Shown piece by piece: positions 42,894 through 51,439 of a stretch of 64,000 nt of DNA. Both the position numbers and the translations under genes were made by a program. The stretch covers positions 1 to 64,000 of the forward strand of contig JAJQCQ010000044.1 in the NCBI GenBank assembly GCA_021202635.1, in the 5' to 3' direction. This DNA comes from Lachnospiraceae bacterium. GTDB lineage: Bacteria > Bacillota > Clostridia > Lachnospirales > Lachnospiraceae. Positions within the stretch are counted from its first letter, which is position 1; each line of letters opens with the position of its first letter. A model generated the notes under the pieces. That model made no database searches. It was given only the letters and a program-made list of their open reading frames with translations, and had not been told where the DNA came from.

Positions 42894-44483
42894 TTACTGC
42901 TCTTCGTAGGTCGAGCCGCCCGGAACATAATTCAGGTTGTTATCGTAGCAGACCTCCACCAGCGTGTTGCTGTAGATCGTTGTATTGACAGGAACACCGA
43001 TCGGGCATACATATCCATTGTCCATCCACTGCGCACGCAGTGCATCGAGATTCTCTGTCGTATTGCCCTCCATGGTATTACACAGCTCATAAAGCTCCTG
43101 CAGGGTCGCATCGTCAACGTTGTTGATCGTCAGACCGTCATCATTGATCGTATTGTCCAGGATTACCTGAGACAGGCTGATGCAGAATCCGCCGGATGCG
43201 CAGTAGGTCAGCATCAGATCCCACGCATCGTTGTCGTACTGTGTCGTCTGTATCGTACTGTTATCTACTGCCTGCATACTTACGGTCACACCCAGCTGGC
43301 CCAGCAGAGCCGTGATGATGGTACCCATATTCTTAAAGTCCTCGTCGCTGCTGGTATAGAAACGCAGGGTCTCGCCATTGTAATTAGAAGCTGCAAGATA
43401 TTCCTTCGCCAGATCCAGGTCATAAACGGTCATGTAATTTTCTTCCGATTCCCACTTCTCATCATAATCAGCGAAAATGCTGGTACCCAGGTCATAGGCC
43501 GGGTTGAATCCGGAAACTGCCGCGCAGATCTGTGTATTATCCAGCGCGTAGTAAATTGCCAGACGCAGGTTCACATCATCCATAACCCCGCCCGCGATGC
43601 AGTTTGACTCCAGATAATAAACCATGTTGCTGTCCGAATAGGAAACGGTAAAGTCATCCGCATACTGTCCGCCTTCCTCGAATTCAGAGAGGCTGGAGGT
43701 ATCAAAATAATCGGAATACTGAATCGCGCCGGTTGTCAGAGCCACCGTCTGGGAAGCTGCCTCCGCGATAATATCATATTCGATCGTCTGTACATTTCTT
43801 TTATGGCTCTGTCTGGTCAGGTCGTCGGTCTGCCAGTAATTGTCATTTGCCTCAAGAATAACCTTGGAGCCGGACTGATACTGGCTGATCACATACGGGC
43901 CGGTAGCGACCGGTTCTGTCGCAAAGTTGTGCGACTCATAAGAAGTCTGGGAGAAAATTGCCGTGCCGGCCCAGATAAATTCGAGCGCTCCGATGGCTAC
44001 CATCGGGTCTGTGCTGAACGTAAAGCGAACCGTGTAATCGTCTACTTTCTCAATTCCCTCAAAGATATCATATTTCAGACCATATCCGGAATCAATCAGC
44101 ACCTGATAGGAATAAATGATATCATCCGCTGTAATCGCATTTCCGTCCGCATCAACGATATAGTCATAGATTTCTACATCATAGGTCGTCTCATCCACCG
44201 CCGTATAACCCTTTGCCAGAACCGGCACATACTCTGCGCCGTCCATATCGAACAGACACTCATAAACCTGATGCCATACCAGGTTCTTTCCGGACTGGTT
44301 CGGGTTCCATGGAGAAAATTCCTGCGGATCCGAGCTCATGCCAATCACAATACTGTCCAGACGTCCGTTGTCCAGGATCTCCGCATTCGCTGTCATAGGT
44401 ATTCCCATAGTCAGTCCCAATGCTCCGGCAAGGATTCCCGCTGAGGAGCCCTTCAGAAAATCTCTTCTTGTTATTTCTCTCAT
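42894..44483 (-). CDS. Peptide ABC transporter substrate-binding protein (SBP_bac_5) with twin-arginine-like signal
   Basis: A 529-residue family 5 solute-binding protein: FSPWNPNQSG, YECLFDMDG, LAKGYTAVDETTYDVEI and WDLMLTYCA are typical blocks. The N-terminus MREITRRDFLKGSSAGILAG carries RRDFLK, the twin-arginine motif, and cleavage would follow TANA. There is no lipobox cysteine, which is unusual for a Gram-positive binding protein and leaves the anchoring unclear. AGGAGGATACGATA precedes the chosen ATG. First gene of the opp operon. Confidence 0.9.
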   Translation of the reverse strand: MREITRRDFLKGSSAGILAGALGLTMGIPMTANAEILDNGRLDSIVIGMSSDPQEFSPWNPNQSGKNLVWHQVYECLFDMDGAEYVPVLAKGYTAVDETTYDVEIYDYIVDADGNAITADDIIYSYQVLIDSGYGLKYDIFEGIEKVDDYTVRFTFSTDPMVAIGALEFIWAGTAIFSQTSYESHNFATEPVATGPYVISQYQSGSKVILEANDNYWQTDDLTRQSHKRNVQTIEYDIIAEAASQTVALTTGAIQYSDYFDTSSLSEFEEGGQYADDFTVSYSDSNMVYYLESNCIAGGVMDDVNLRLAIYYALDNTQICAAVSGFNPAYDLGTSIFADYDEKWESEENYMTVYDLDLAKEYLAASNYNGETLRFYTSSDEDFKNMGTIITALLGQLGVTVSMQAVDNSTIQTTQYDNDAWDLMLTYCASGGFCISLSQVILDNTINDDGLTINNVDDATLQELYELCNTMEGNTTENLDALRAQWMDNGYVCPIGVPVNTTIYSNTLVEVCYDNNLNYVPGGSTYEEQ

Positions 44484-44597
44484 TATCGTATCCTCCTGTT
44501 TGTTTTCCACCGATGGTACTGTTCTTATCTTCACAGCTACCAATTAACAATATTCCGCAAACGTTACCTACAGGCCAGTAGTAAAATCGTTAATAAA

Positions 44598-44626
44598 ATA
44601 CTAATTTAGTTTTCAATTTTTGTCAA
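44598..44626 (-). promoter_or_regulatory. Promoter of the opp operon
   Basis: TTGACA and TAGTAT separated by 17 AT-rich bp on the minus strand, about 115 bp before the binding-protein start codon. Confidence 0.65.
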
Positions 44627-44692
44627 TATGCCGGGCATTTCGTCTTATTAAATGCAAATTTCCATTTCAGAAACGACAAATTGCACAAAAAG

Positions 44693-44718
44693 AAGTCTGA
44701 GTTTTTCACCTCAGACTT
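44693..44718 (-). terminator. Terminator of the LysR gene
   Basis: AAGTCTGAG/CTCAGACTT, perfect 9-bp stem with an 8-nt loop, followed by CTTTTTG on the minus strand. Confidence 0.8.
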
Positions 44719-44744
44719 TCTCTCTTTCTAATCTTCTGTTTTCT

Positions 44745-45641
44745 TTATCTTCCGGTATTTTCGTTTCCGTTTTCTTCTATCTTCTGCCGTACAAAGCGGA
44801 TAAAATCCTGCACCGCCATAGAGCGCCTCCGGTTCTTCCGAACCCAGAGGTCTACGTGTACTTCAATTTCCGGTTCCAGAGGAACAATCGCGATCTTCCC
44901 CTCATTCTGCCGCATCGTCAGGTTCTTCATCATAATCGAACAGCCGCCGCTGTCCACGATATTCTGTACCACCGCATCGCCGCGCGCGCAGATCATAGAA
45001 ATCCGCGGTGTGAAATGCGCATCGGCAAAGGCACGTCGGCAATAATCAAAATGACGGCTCTCTGCTGGCAGCATGATAAAGCTTTCCTCCTTCAGCTGCT
45101 CCAGGCAAATCGAAGTCTGACCAGCCAGCGGATGACGCACCGGCAGCACAACCGCCATGCTGTCCACAGCAAACGGAATCCGGTCAAACAGTTCCGTATC
45201 CAGCTCCTCATCGCAGAGCAGAGCCGCGTCAATCTCTCCTTTGGCAAGCATCTGAATCGACTGGTTCCGGTTCTCTTTATCCAGATTGTGAATAATATAA
45301 TGCGGATATTTCCGATGAAACAAGGTGATCAGATCCACGATGCGGTAATCTGTCGTAAAGGTAATGCTGTCATTCGATGTAGCTTTCCACTTGGCCAGAT
45401 CACCCAGACACCAGTCTTCATCCTCTATCAGCCTTCTGGCGTGGGGCAGGAACTCCTGGTCGAATTCACTCAAAGAGATCGAATGCCCCTCTCGCTCAAA
45501 CAAAGTACCCCCGATATCGTCTTCCAATGTCTTGATATGCTTAAACAGGCTGGAATGAGAGGTGTAAAGCCTTTTCGCCGCCTCCGCATAATTGAGCGTG
45601 TCCGCTACCACAAGGAATTCCCGTACATAGGTTGTCTGCAT
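44745..45641 (-). CDS. LysR-family transcriptional regulator
   Basis: A 298-residue regulator. The HTH covers residues 1-60 (FLVVADTLNYAEAAKRLYTSHSSLFKHIKTLEDDIGGTLF) and the rest is a substrate-binding fold with ITFTTDYRIVDLI and GEIDAALLCDEEL. It is transcribed just upstream of the opp operon in the same direction and probably controls it (inference). Confidence 0.9.
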   Translation of the reverse strand: MQTTYVREFLVVADTLNYAEAAKRLYTSHSSLFKHIKTLEDDIGGTLFEREGHSISLSEFDQEFLPHARRLIEDEDWCLGDLAKWKATSNDSITFTTDYRIVDLITLFHRKYPHYIIHNLDKENRNQSIQMLAKGEIDAALLCDEELDTELFDRIPFAVDSMAVVLPVRHPLAGQTSICLEQLKEESFIMLPAESRHFDYCRRAFADAHFTPRISMICARGDAVVQNIVDSGGCSIMMKNLTMRQNEGKIAIVPLEPEIEVHVDLWVRKNRRRSMAVQDFIRFVRQKIEENGNENTGR

Positions 45642-45736
45642 TTTACTATCACCTCCGGCTTTTCTGCCTTTTTGTTATTTTAACATGATATTTCGCAAAA
45701 TGCATTCATTTTTATTTCTCCTTATCACCTTATCGC

Positions 45737-45764
45737 TTGACATTTTTTATAAGCTCATTATAAT
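45737..45764 (+). promoter_or_regulatory. Promoter of the second DUF234 ATPase gene
   Basis: Consensus TTGACA and TATAAT with a 16-bp spacer. Confidence 0.7.
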
Positions 45765-45776
45765 AAACTCATAATA

Positions 45777-45796
45777 TACCAACTCATGAGTTGGTA
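45777..45796. promoter_or_regulatory. Perfect 20-bp palindrome just downstream of the promoter
   Basis: TACCAACTCA/TGAGTTGGTA. It lies 12 bp after the -10 box, so a bound repressor would block the start of transcription. No regulator gene is adjacent that obviously matches it. Confidence 0.6.
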
Positions 45797-45914
45797 ATTA
45801 TTCCATTCCCCCGTTTTTTTCGACACAGCATTCGCCGTCAGAAGATTTCTCTGCCGCCTGCGTATCGTCGCGAACGCTATCCACACGGATAGTTTATACA
45901 AAAAGGAGTCCCAG

Positions 45915-47318
45915 ATGTTTTATTGCCGTGAGAAAGAACTGTTCTCAATGGAAAAGCGATACAAAAAAGGGCATTTCGAATGTATTATCATTTACGGAAG
46001 ACGGCGTGTTGGCAAGACTTCGCTGATCAACGAGTTTTGCAAAAACAAGCCTGTGGTCTATTTTTCTGCACTGAACGCATCATCCCGCGAAAATCTGGAA
46101 GCCTTATCAAAGGCTATTTACACCTGCCAGAATCCGGACGCCGTGAATGCACCCACTTACCACAGCTATGCTGACGCGCTGGACGCTATCGGTGAACTGG
46201 CCGTCAATCAAAGGCTGGTATTTGTCATCGATGAATATCCGTACCTCGCCAAAGCGGAAGAATCCATCTCCTCACGCCTTCAGCACGAAATCGACCATAA
46301 GTGGCAAAACAGCCAGCTGTTTCTGATTTTATGCGGCTCTTCTATGAGTTTTATGGAATATCAGGTGCTGGGGTATGAAAGTCCATTGTATGGAAGGCGC
46401 ACTGCTCAATATAAGATTTCTGCATTAAATTACAGAGAAATGACCGTATTTCATCCGGAACTGTCTGCGGAAGATCAGGCACTTTTGTATGGAATCACGG
46501 GCGGTATCCCGCATTATATAAACAAACTGGAAGTAGAAGATGACCTGGAGGAGGCGCTTCTGGAAAACCTGTTCGATCCATCCGCCTACCTGTTTGAAGA
46601 GCCGGAAAATCTCCTGAAACAGGAGCTCCGGGAACCGGCTATTTACAATTCCGTGATATCCTCGATTGCCGGCGGTGCAAGCCGTGCAAATGAAATTGCC
46701 ACAAAATCCGGACTGGAATCCGGAGTCTGCGCAAAATATTTAAAAGTTCTTCTGGATCTGGGAATTCTCAGGAAAGAATTTCCGATCGGGGAAAAGCCGG
46801 GAAAGAAGACCATTTACCAAATCGATGATAATTTTTTTCGGTTCTGGTATCGGTTCGTCCCTCACAATATGTCGATTATCAATGCCGGAAGGATCCGCTC
46901 CGTTTACAAGCAGGCGGTACAGTGCAATCTTTCTGATTATATGGGCATCATTTTTGAAAAAATGTGCCGGGACTATCTGCTGCTTTATGAACAGGATCTG
47001 CCCATTGTCCTGAATGATGTCGGACAATGGTGGGGAACCGACTCGGAAAACCGGAAAGAAATCCAGATCGATATTGTGGGAATTCCACTCGAGGGAAACG
47101 AGTATTTGATCGGTTCCTGCAAATACCGCAATGAAAAGATCGGCGTGGACGAGCTGGAACTGCTTCGCAGATATGCATCTGTTTTTCGAAAAAACGGAGT
47201 ATTTCATTATTATATTTTTTCTAAAGGCGGGTTTACGCAGTCTCTGCTTGATCTGGCGGAAAACGGCGAAGTAACGCTGCTGACGCTGGAGGATATTTAT
47301 ACCCGCGGCGTTAACTGA
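45915..47318 (+). CDS. Archaeal-type ATPase with DUF234 domain, altered nuclease motif
   Basis: A 467-residue homolog of the protein at 29477. ATPase part: FYCREKELFSMEKRY, Walker A YGRRRVGKTSL, Walker B LVFVIDEYPYL, sensor ILCGSSMSFME. Winged helix: ANEIATKSGLESGVCAKYLKVL. In the C-terminal DUF234, QIDIVGIPLEG is followed by LIGSCKYRNEKI: serine replaces the glutamate of the ExK pair, so the nuclease-like site may be inactive. KKGAG-type AAGGAG precedes the ATG. It lies next to a truncated yjiH, in a pattern suggesting insertion. Confidence 0.87.
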   Translation: MFYCREKELFSMEKRYKKGHFECIIIYGRRRVGKTSLINEFCKNKPVVYFSALNASSRENLEALSKAIYTCQNPDAVNAPTYHSYADALDAIGELAVNQRLVFVIDEYPYLAKAEESISSRLQHEIDHKWQNSQLFLILCGSSMSFMEYQVLGYESPLYGRRTAQYKISALNYREMTVFHPELSAEDQALLYGITGGIPHYINKLEVEDDLEEALLENLFDPSAYLFEEPENLLKQELREPAIYNSVISSIAGGASRANEIATKSGLESGVCAKYLKVLLDLGILRKEFPIGEKPGKKTIYQIDDNFFRFWYRFVPHNMSIINAGRIRSVYKQAVQCNLSDYMGIIFEKMCRDYLLLYEQDLPIVLNDVGQWWGTDSENRKEIQIDIVGIPLEGNEYLIGSCKYRNEKIGVDELELLRRYASVFRKNGVFHYYIFSKGGFTQSLLDLAENGEVTLLTLEDIYTRGVN

Positions 47319-47361
47319 CTTTTGGCTTTATTGGCATTTCACTTCCGATTTTATTGATACT

Positions 47362-48033
47362 TTAATTCCTCACGCAGCCCGTGTGCAATCGAGCAGGGAG
47401 ATTTTCTCCTTTCATGTACTGCTCTCTGGTCAGAATCGCGGCGGCATTGGACGCGCCAAACCAGGAAGCGATCAGATCCACCGACGCCCGCCCCAGCACC
47501 CGGAACAGCGGATGAACCACCGGCCGGAGGATCACGCCGAAGAATTCCATAATCCCGCAGTCCGTCAGAAACGGCAGCAGGAAGCTAAAGCTGATCACGA
47601 TGCAGACCAGGGTACAGGAGAGATCAACCATCGACGCGCCCGTGTCTGCGGAGAGAATCCACTCCGGTCCGAAGCCGAGCACTACCATAATGGAGACAAT
47701 CATGCCAATCTCCTTGGAGATCAGATAAAAGGGCGAGGCGGAAAAGCCTTTCCTCAGATAATTGTTTTTCTGAATCCACTCCGGCTTGCAGATAAAATTG
47801 TACAGCGTCAGCACACCGGAAACAATCATTAAAATCATCAGTATGTAAGGCAGCGACGCGCCGAACAGATTTTTCAGAAACGTTTTGATATAGTCCAGAA
47901 GCGTCGTAAACGAATCGCCCTGGGGAACCGGCACCAGAAACATCAGAATGCCGAACGCTGAGCCGAAAATGAATTTTAGCAGATTCTTCGTGTTTAGATT
48001 GCTCGCATTTATATTTGTATTTTCATTTTTCAT
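47362..48033 (-). pseudogene. YjiH-family (nucleoside-recognition) membrane protein, C-terminally truncated
   Basis: The 223-residue product matches the first half of YjiH-type proteins: FIFGSAFGILMFLVPVPQGDSFTT, several helices, and VDLIASWFGASNAAAILTREQYMKGE. The family usually continues for another 200 or so residues; here the frame ends in NLPARLHTGCVRN and a stop. No continuation is visible in other frames before the DUF234 ATPase gene begins on the other strand 43 bp away. Start chosen at MKNENTNINAS. Probably inactivated by a rearrangement. Confidence 0.7.
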
Positions 48034-48147
48034 TTTCCTGATAAACTCCCTCTGTAGTATTATCCTTTCTATTTTCCCGTATCCATCTTCGTTTACACAC
48101 TTGTCAGTCACGCTTCTCATCGGCGCTTCTGCTGTCTGAAAACCCAT

Positions 48148-49326
48148 TCACTGCAGCAGTTCTCCCATCCTGCACAGTCTGCGGATCACCTCCGCGAGCG
48201 TAGACTCCTCCCGCGCAAAATGCATCCGGATATAGTTTTGAATCGGTTCCCGGAAAAAGCTGGAGCCCGGCACCGCGGCAACGCCAATCTCCCGGATCAT
48301 CCATTCGCAGAACTGCAGATCGGAATAACCGGAAAACTGAGGCAGATCCAGAAATTCCTGAATGTCGATCATGACAAAATAGGTGCCCTGCGGGACATTG
48401 TGCTTCAGCCCGGCCTGATCCAGTCCGGCCAGGAAGAAATCGCGTTTTTTTGTATATTTTTCTCTCAGCTCCTCGTAATAGCTCTCCTCAAATCGCAGTC
48501 CCACCGCGGCCGCTTCCTGCAGCGGGGCAGCCGCCCCCACAGTCAGAAAATCGTGTACCTTTTTGGCGTTCTCAATCACTTCAGCCGGCCCGATCAGGTA
48601 ACCGAGCCTCCACCCGGTGATCGAATAGGTCTTTGACAGCGAGTTGCAGGTAATCGTGTTCTCACACATTCCCGGCAGGGAAGCCATGCAAATGTGCTGA
48701 TTGGGTGCGTATACCATGTGTTCATACACCTCATCCGTGACGACAAACGCATCGTATTTCACCGCCAGCTTCCCGATCACGGTCAGTTCCTCGCGGGTAA
48801 ACACCTTTCCGCAGGGATTCGATGGATTGCAGACGATAATCGCCTTTGCCCCCTGGCGGAACCCGTCCTCGATCAGCGCGGGATCAAACTGATACTCCGG
48901 CGGAACGAGCGGAATATAGATCGGCTCCGCCCCCGACAGGATCGCGTCTGCTCCGTAATTCTCGTAAAACGGGGAAAAGACCATTACCTTATCGCCGGGA
49001 TTACAGATTGTCATCATCGCGCACATCATTGCCTCCGTCCCGCCGCAGGTAACGACGATTTCCGTCTCCGGGTCAATGGTGCGTCCGATCACTCTGCCCT
49101 GTTTTTCGGCCAGAGCCTCACGGAAATTCTGTGCTCCAAAGGTGATCGAATACTGGTGCGGTCCCTCGTAAGCCGCTTTTGCCAGGGCATCCATAATCGG
49201 CTTTGGCGGATCAAAATCCGGGAAGCCCTGCGACAGATTGATCGCCCCATAATGGTCACTGATCCGCGTCATCCGCCGGATCACGGAATCGGTAAAAGTT
49301 CCTACTCGCTTGCTTAATTGTGGCAT
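48148..49326 (-). CDS. Class I/II PLP-dependent aminotransferase
   Basis: A 392-residue enzyme. INLSQGFPDFDPP and SITFGAQNFREALA are typical of the kynurenine/aspartate-like group, with CNPSNPCGKVF, the cofactor aspartate in VVTDEVYEHMVY, the lysine in CNSLSKTYSITGWRLG near residue 233 and the arginine in YIRMHFARE. AGAAAGGAAAGAGAA precedes MPQLSKRVG. It is likely expressed with the downstream yjiH gene in the intact ancestor. The exact amino-acid substrate cannot be read from sequence. Confidence 0.9.
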   Translation of the reverse strand: MPQLSKRVGTFTDSVIRRMTRISDHYGAINLSQGFPDFDPPKPIMDALAKAAYEGPHQYSITFGAQNFREALAEKQGRVIGRTIDPETEIVVTCGGTEAMMCAMMTICNPGDKVMVFSPFYENYGADAILSGAEPIYIPLVPPEYQFDPALIEDGFRQGAKAIIVCNPSNPCGKVFTREELTVIGKLAVKYDAFVVTDEVYEHMVYAPNQHICMASLPGMCENTITCNSLSKTYSITGWRLGYLIGPAEVIENAKKVHDFLTVGAAAPLQEAAAVGLRFEESYYEELREKYTKKRDFFLAGLDQAGLKHNVPQGTYFVMIDIQEFLDLPQFSGYSDLQFCEWMIREIGVAAVPGSSFFREPIQNYIRMHFAREESTLAEVIRRLCRMGELLQ

Positions 49327-49445
49327 TTCTCTTTCCTTTCTCTGAGCTCTGCTCTCATGCGGTACTTTCTCCAGCCATAATCCTTCTCTGCAGCCTGAGT
49401 TCGCTGCATGGCATGGGGAGAAAACCACATTCAGTTTTTTGAACC

Positions 49446-49490
49446 GTTACACTTGACTTCACTCTTGCTTCCGATATAATAAAGTGTAAC
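49446..49490. promoter_or_regulatory. MerR gene promoter flanked by an inverted repeat
   Basis: TTGACT (49453-49458) and TATAAT (49475-49480), 16 bp apart, lie between the arms GTTACACTT and AAGTGTAAC (perfect 9 bp). GTAACGTAACGT follows the right arm. Probable autoregulation site. Confidence 0.55.
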
Positions 49491-49523
49491 GTAACGTTCA
49501 TGTCAAGGAGAAAATGAATAATT

Positions 49524-50360
49524 ATGCAAAAGTTTTCAAAACCATGCATCAGCACAAGCGACTTCGCGAAGATCTGCGGCACAAGCAGGCGAACTCTGAT
49601 CCACTATGACGAGATCGGCCTCTTCCACCCGGCTTTCACAGATGAAAACGGATATCGTTATTACTCCGAAAGCCAATGCGATGTCTTTTTTACCATCCGC
49701 TGCCTCAAGGATCTTGGAATGCCGCTGTGTGAAATCCGCTCATTCATCGAAAACCGGACGCCCGATGAACTGGACTCCCTGCTCGAAAATCAGATGCGGG
49801 AAGTGGAAAAGACGCTCACACACTTTATGCGCATCCGCCAGGTCATAGAGGCTAAGCGCGGCCTGATTCGGGCCGGGAAAGACATTGCTTTTCAAGGCCG
49901 CGTCAGCAACATCACCATGGAAGAACAGCCTGCTGAATTTTATCTGGCTACCGAACGCCTCGACACGTCGAACCACGACATTCTCTTCCCGGCTCTGACA
50001 GACCATATCGCCTCCTCCTATTCCCGCCAACTGAATTTCGGCCATCCGTTCGGCGCAGTTCTGACCATGCAAGACATCCGGGAAAAACACTATGACCGCT
50101 ACGCATACTTTATCACAAAGACGGATCGGCTTTACCCTGAATATCAATGTCTGGAAAAACCTGCCGGAGCGTATCTCACTGTCTATCTGAAAGGCGATTA
50201 TTACGATGCAGATGACACCCTGCGCTCCTTTGCGGCTTATGCGGATGGGCATCACCTGCAAACCGGTGCATTTGTCTACAAGGAAGCCATCTGGGATGAA
50301 CTGACTGTGATGGACAAAAGGGATTATATTACAAAGATTTCGGTGAAATGTGAAGCCTGA
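49524..50360 (+). CDS. MerR-family regulator with effector-binding C-terminus
   Basis: A 278-residue regulator. The HTH is at residues 8-75 (ISTSDFAKICGTSRRTLIHYDEIGLFHP), followed by a coiled coil (LENQMREVEKTLTHFMRIRQVIEAKRG). The last 150 residues resemble a GyrI-like small-molecule binding domain as in BmrR-type drug sensors (YAYFITKTDRLYPEYQ, then GAYLTVYLKGDY). AAGGAG is 14 bp before the ATG, a long spacing. It is divergent from the aminotransferase gene. Confidence 0.88.
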   Translation: MQKFSKPCISTSDFAKICGTSRRTLIHYDEIGLFHPAFTDENGYRYYSESQCDVFFTIRCLKDLGMPLCEIRSFIENRTPDELDSLLENQMREVEKTLTHFMRIRQVIEAKRGLIRAGKDIAFQGRVSNITMEEQPAEFYLATERLDTSNHDILFPALTDHIASSYSRQLNFGHPFGAVLTMQDIREKHYDRYAYFITKTDRLYPEYQCLEKPAGAYLTVYLKGDYYDADDTLRSFAAYADGHHLQTGAFVYKEAIWDELTVMDKRDYITKISVKCEA

Positions 50361-50573
50361 TACCGGCAGAAATCTGGCCTCTTTCCGCACTTCTACGTTA
50401 CCAAGCCCGCTCTCTTTAGCAGGGGGCATAGATGCGATTTACTGCCTGGAAAGAAGCGAAAAGATCAATATTGCCTTAAAACAGGTCAATAAAATACCTG
50501 GTTTTTCCCTTTCAATACTCCTATAATCACAGACGAGTGGAGAAAAATCACTCAGAAAGTGAGGAGTATGATT

Positions 50574-50789
50574 ATGAGTATTATGTCAAAATTGAACACA
50601 CTTGTTCAGAAGCATCGGGATGCAGCGACTCTGTCTGTATATGAAACGCGTGCCCTCACCAACCTTTATGAGGCATGCCACGGTGATTTTGCTAACCTTC
50701 CGGAACACTACACGAACTCTGTAGAAGAATACGCAGAAGCTTCTTATCCAATGAATAACAGAATGTGGAGAGTAGCAGTAGCGCGATAG
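50574..50789 (+). CDS. Small protein of unknown function (71 residues)
   Basis: A soluble 71-residue protein (MSIMSKLNTLVQKHRDAAT ... EEYAEASYPMNNRMW). GAGGAG is 7 bp before the chosen ATG; the track starts at a GTG that includes the site itself. A TATAAT box lies at 50522-50527 without a clear -35. A strong bidirectional terminator follows at 50861. It looks like a real, separately transcribed small gene. No family recognised. Confidence 0.6.
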   Translation: MSIMSKLNTLVQKHRDAATLSVYETRALTNLYEACHGDFANLPEHYTNSVEEYAEASYPMNNRMWRVAVAR

Positions 50790-50860
50790 TTTTTTAGTAC
50801 CAGACCGATATGCCCGGCTTCACGACAGTAGAGCCGCACCAACCATGAACATAACTGACA

Positions 50861-50901
50861 AAAACGCCTGCGGAAAGTCAAAAGCCAACCGCAGGCGTTT
50901 T
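50861..50901. terminator. Strong hairpin terminator after the small gene
   Basis: AAAACGCCTGCGG/CCGCAGGCGTTTT, perfect 13-bp stem, 15-nt loop, with T and A runs on both sides. Confidence 0.85.
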
Positions 50902-50970
50902 CAGGCCAGTTTCGGTCATCCTTTTGGCTCGTTTTTTCCTCATCCTCAGCCCTAGTACCTCGTCTCCAAA

Positions 50971-51177
50971 TTATCTCGATTTTATACTTGCCTGAATTTC
51001 CATCTGCTTCGTTGTCATCAGTCGACGTAGCTGCATCCCACGTTTCTTTAAATTCAATTCTCGCCCATTCAACAACACTCCCGGACAACAATGTTTTTTA
51101 TATTCGTTGGTATCGCCATATTGTATCACCTCAATTTCTTCTCTTCGACCGTCTTCATGATAATGAGATTTTACCAT
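50971..51177 (-). CDS. Doubtful small ORF (68 residues)
   Basis: From the internal ATG (MVKSHYHEDGRREEIEVIQ) the product is charged and has a Cys-Cys pair (KKHCCPGVLLN). No ribosome binding site is visible and another ORF overlaps it in a second frame. Some composition fits a protein remnant. The rest of the 50902-51439 gap holds only hairpins. Confidence 0.25.
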   Translation of the reverse strand: MVKSHYHEDGRREEIEVIQYGDTNEYKKHCCPGVLLNGRELNLKKRGMQLRRLMTTKQMEIQASIKSR

Positions 51178-51288
51178 GCATATCCAGAAATAGCAAAACA
51201 CACTTCTGCATCCCCCATAAATGAAATTCAAGATGGCAAAACTTAAGCAATTCTTAAAGATTTGTCACGCTTCTTCCTGTAGAATAAA

Positions 51289-51347
51289 GAAAAAGTGTGC
51301 TTCGTACATCACTGCCTTTTCACGAGCTTTCAGAAAGCACACTTTTT
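51289..51347. repeat. Long inverted repeat
   Basis: AAAAAGTGTGCTT and AAGCACACTTTTT are 13-bp perfect arms about 32 nt apart. It lies upstream of the DUF975 gene and would form a terminator-like hairpin on either strand. Confidence 0.6.
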
Positions 51348-51368
51348 ACTGCTCTGATAAACAAAAAT

Positions 51369-51418
51369 GGCTGTCTGATGTTACTGGTCCGGGTGTGACC
51401 TGTAACTGTCTGACAGCC
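51369..51418 (+). repeat. Hairpin containing the GTGTGACC-GTAAC motif
   Basis: Outer arms GGCTGTC/GACAGCC and inner arms GTTACTGGTC/GACCTGTAAC (one mismatch) enclose a short loop; TTTCT follows. The inner part is a copy of the interspersed GTGTGACC motif. It lies 22 bp before the DUF975 start codon. Confidence 0.6.
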
Positions 51419-51439
51419 TTTCTGCCAGGAGGACGGGAT

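Noticed and set aside
50744-51091. 115-residue minus-strand ORF after the small gene
   Set aside because: It runs through the strong terminator hairpin and overlaps the small gene; no ribosome binding site and no family features.
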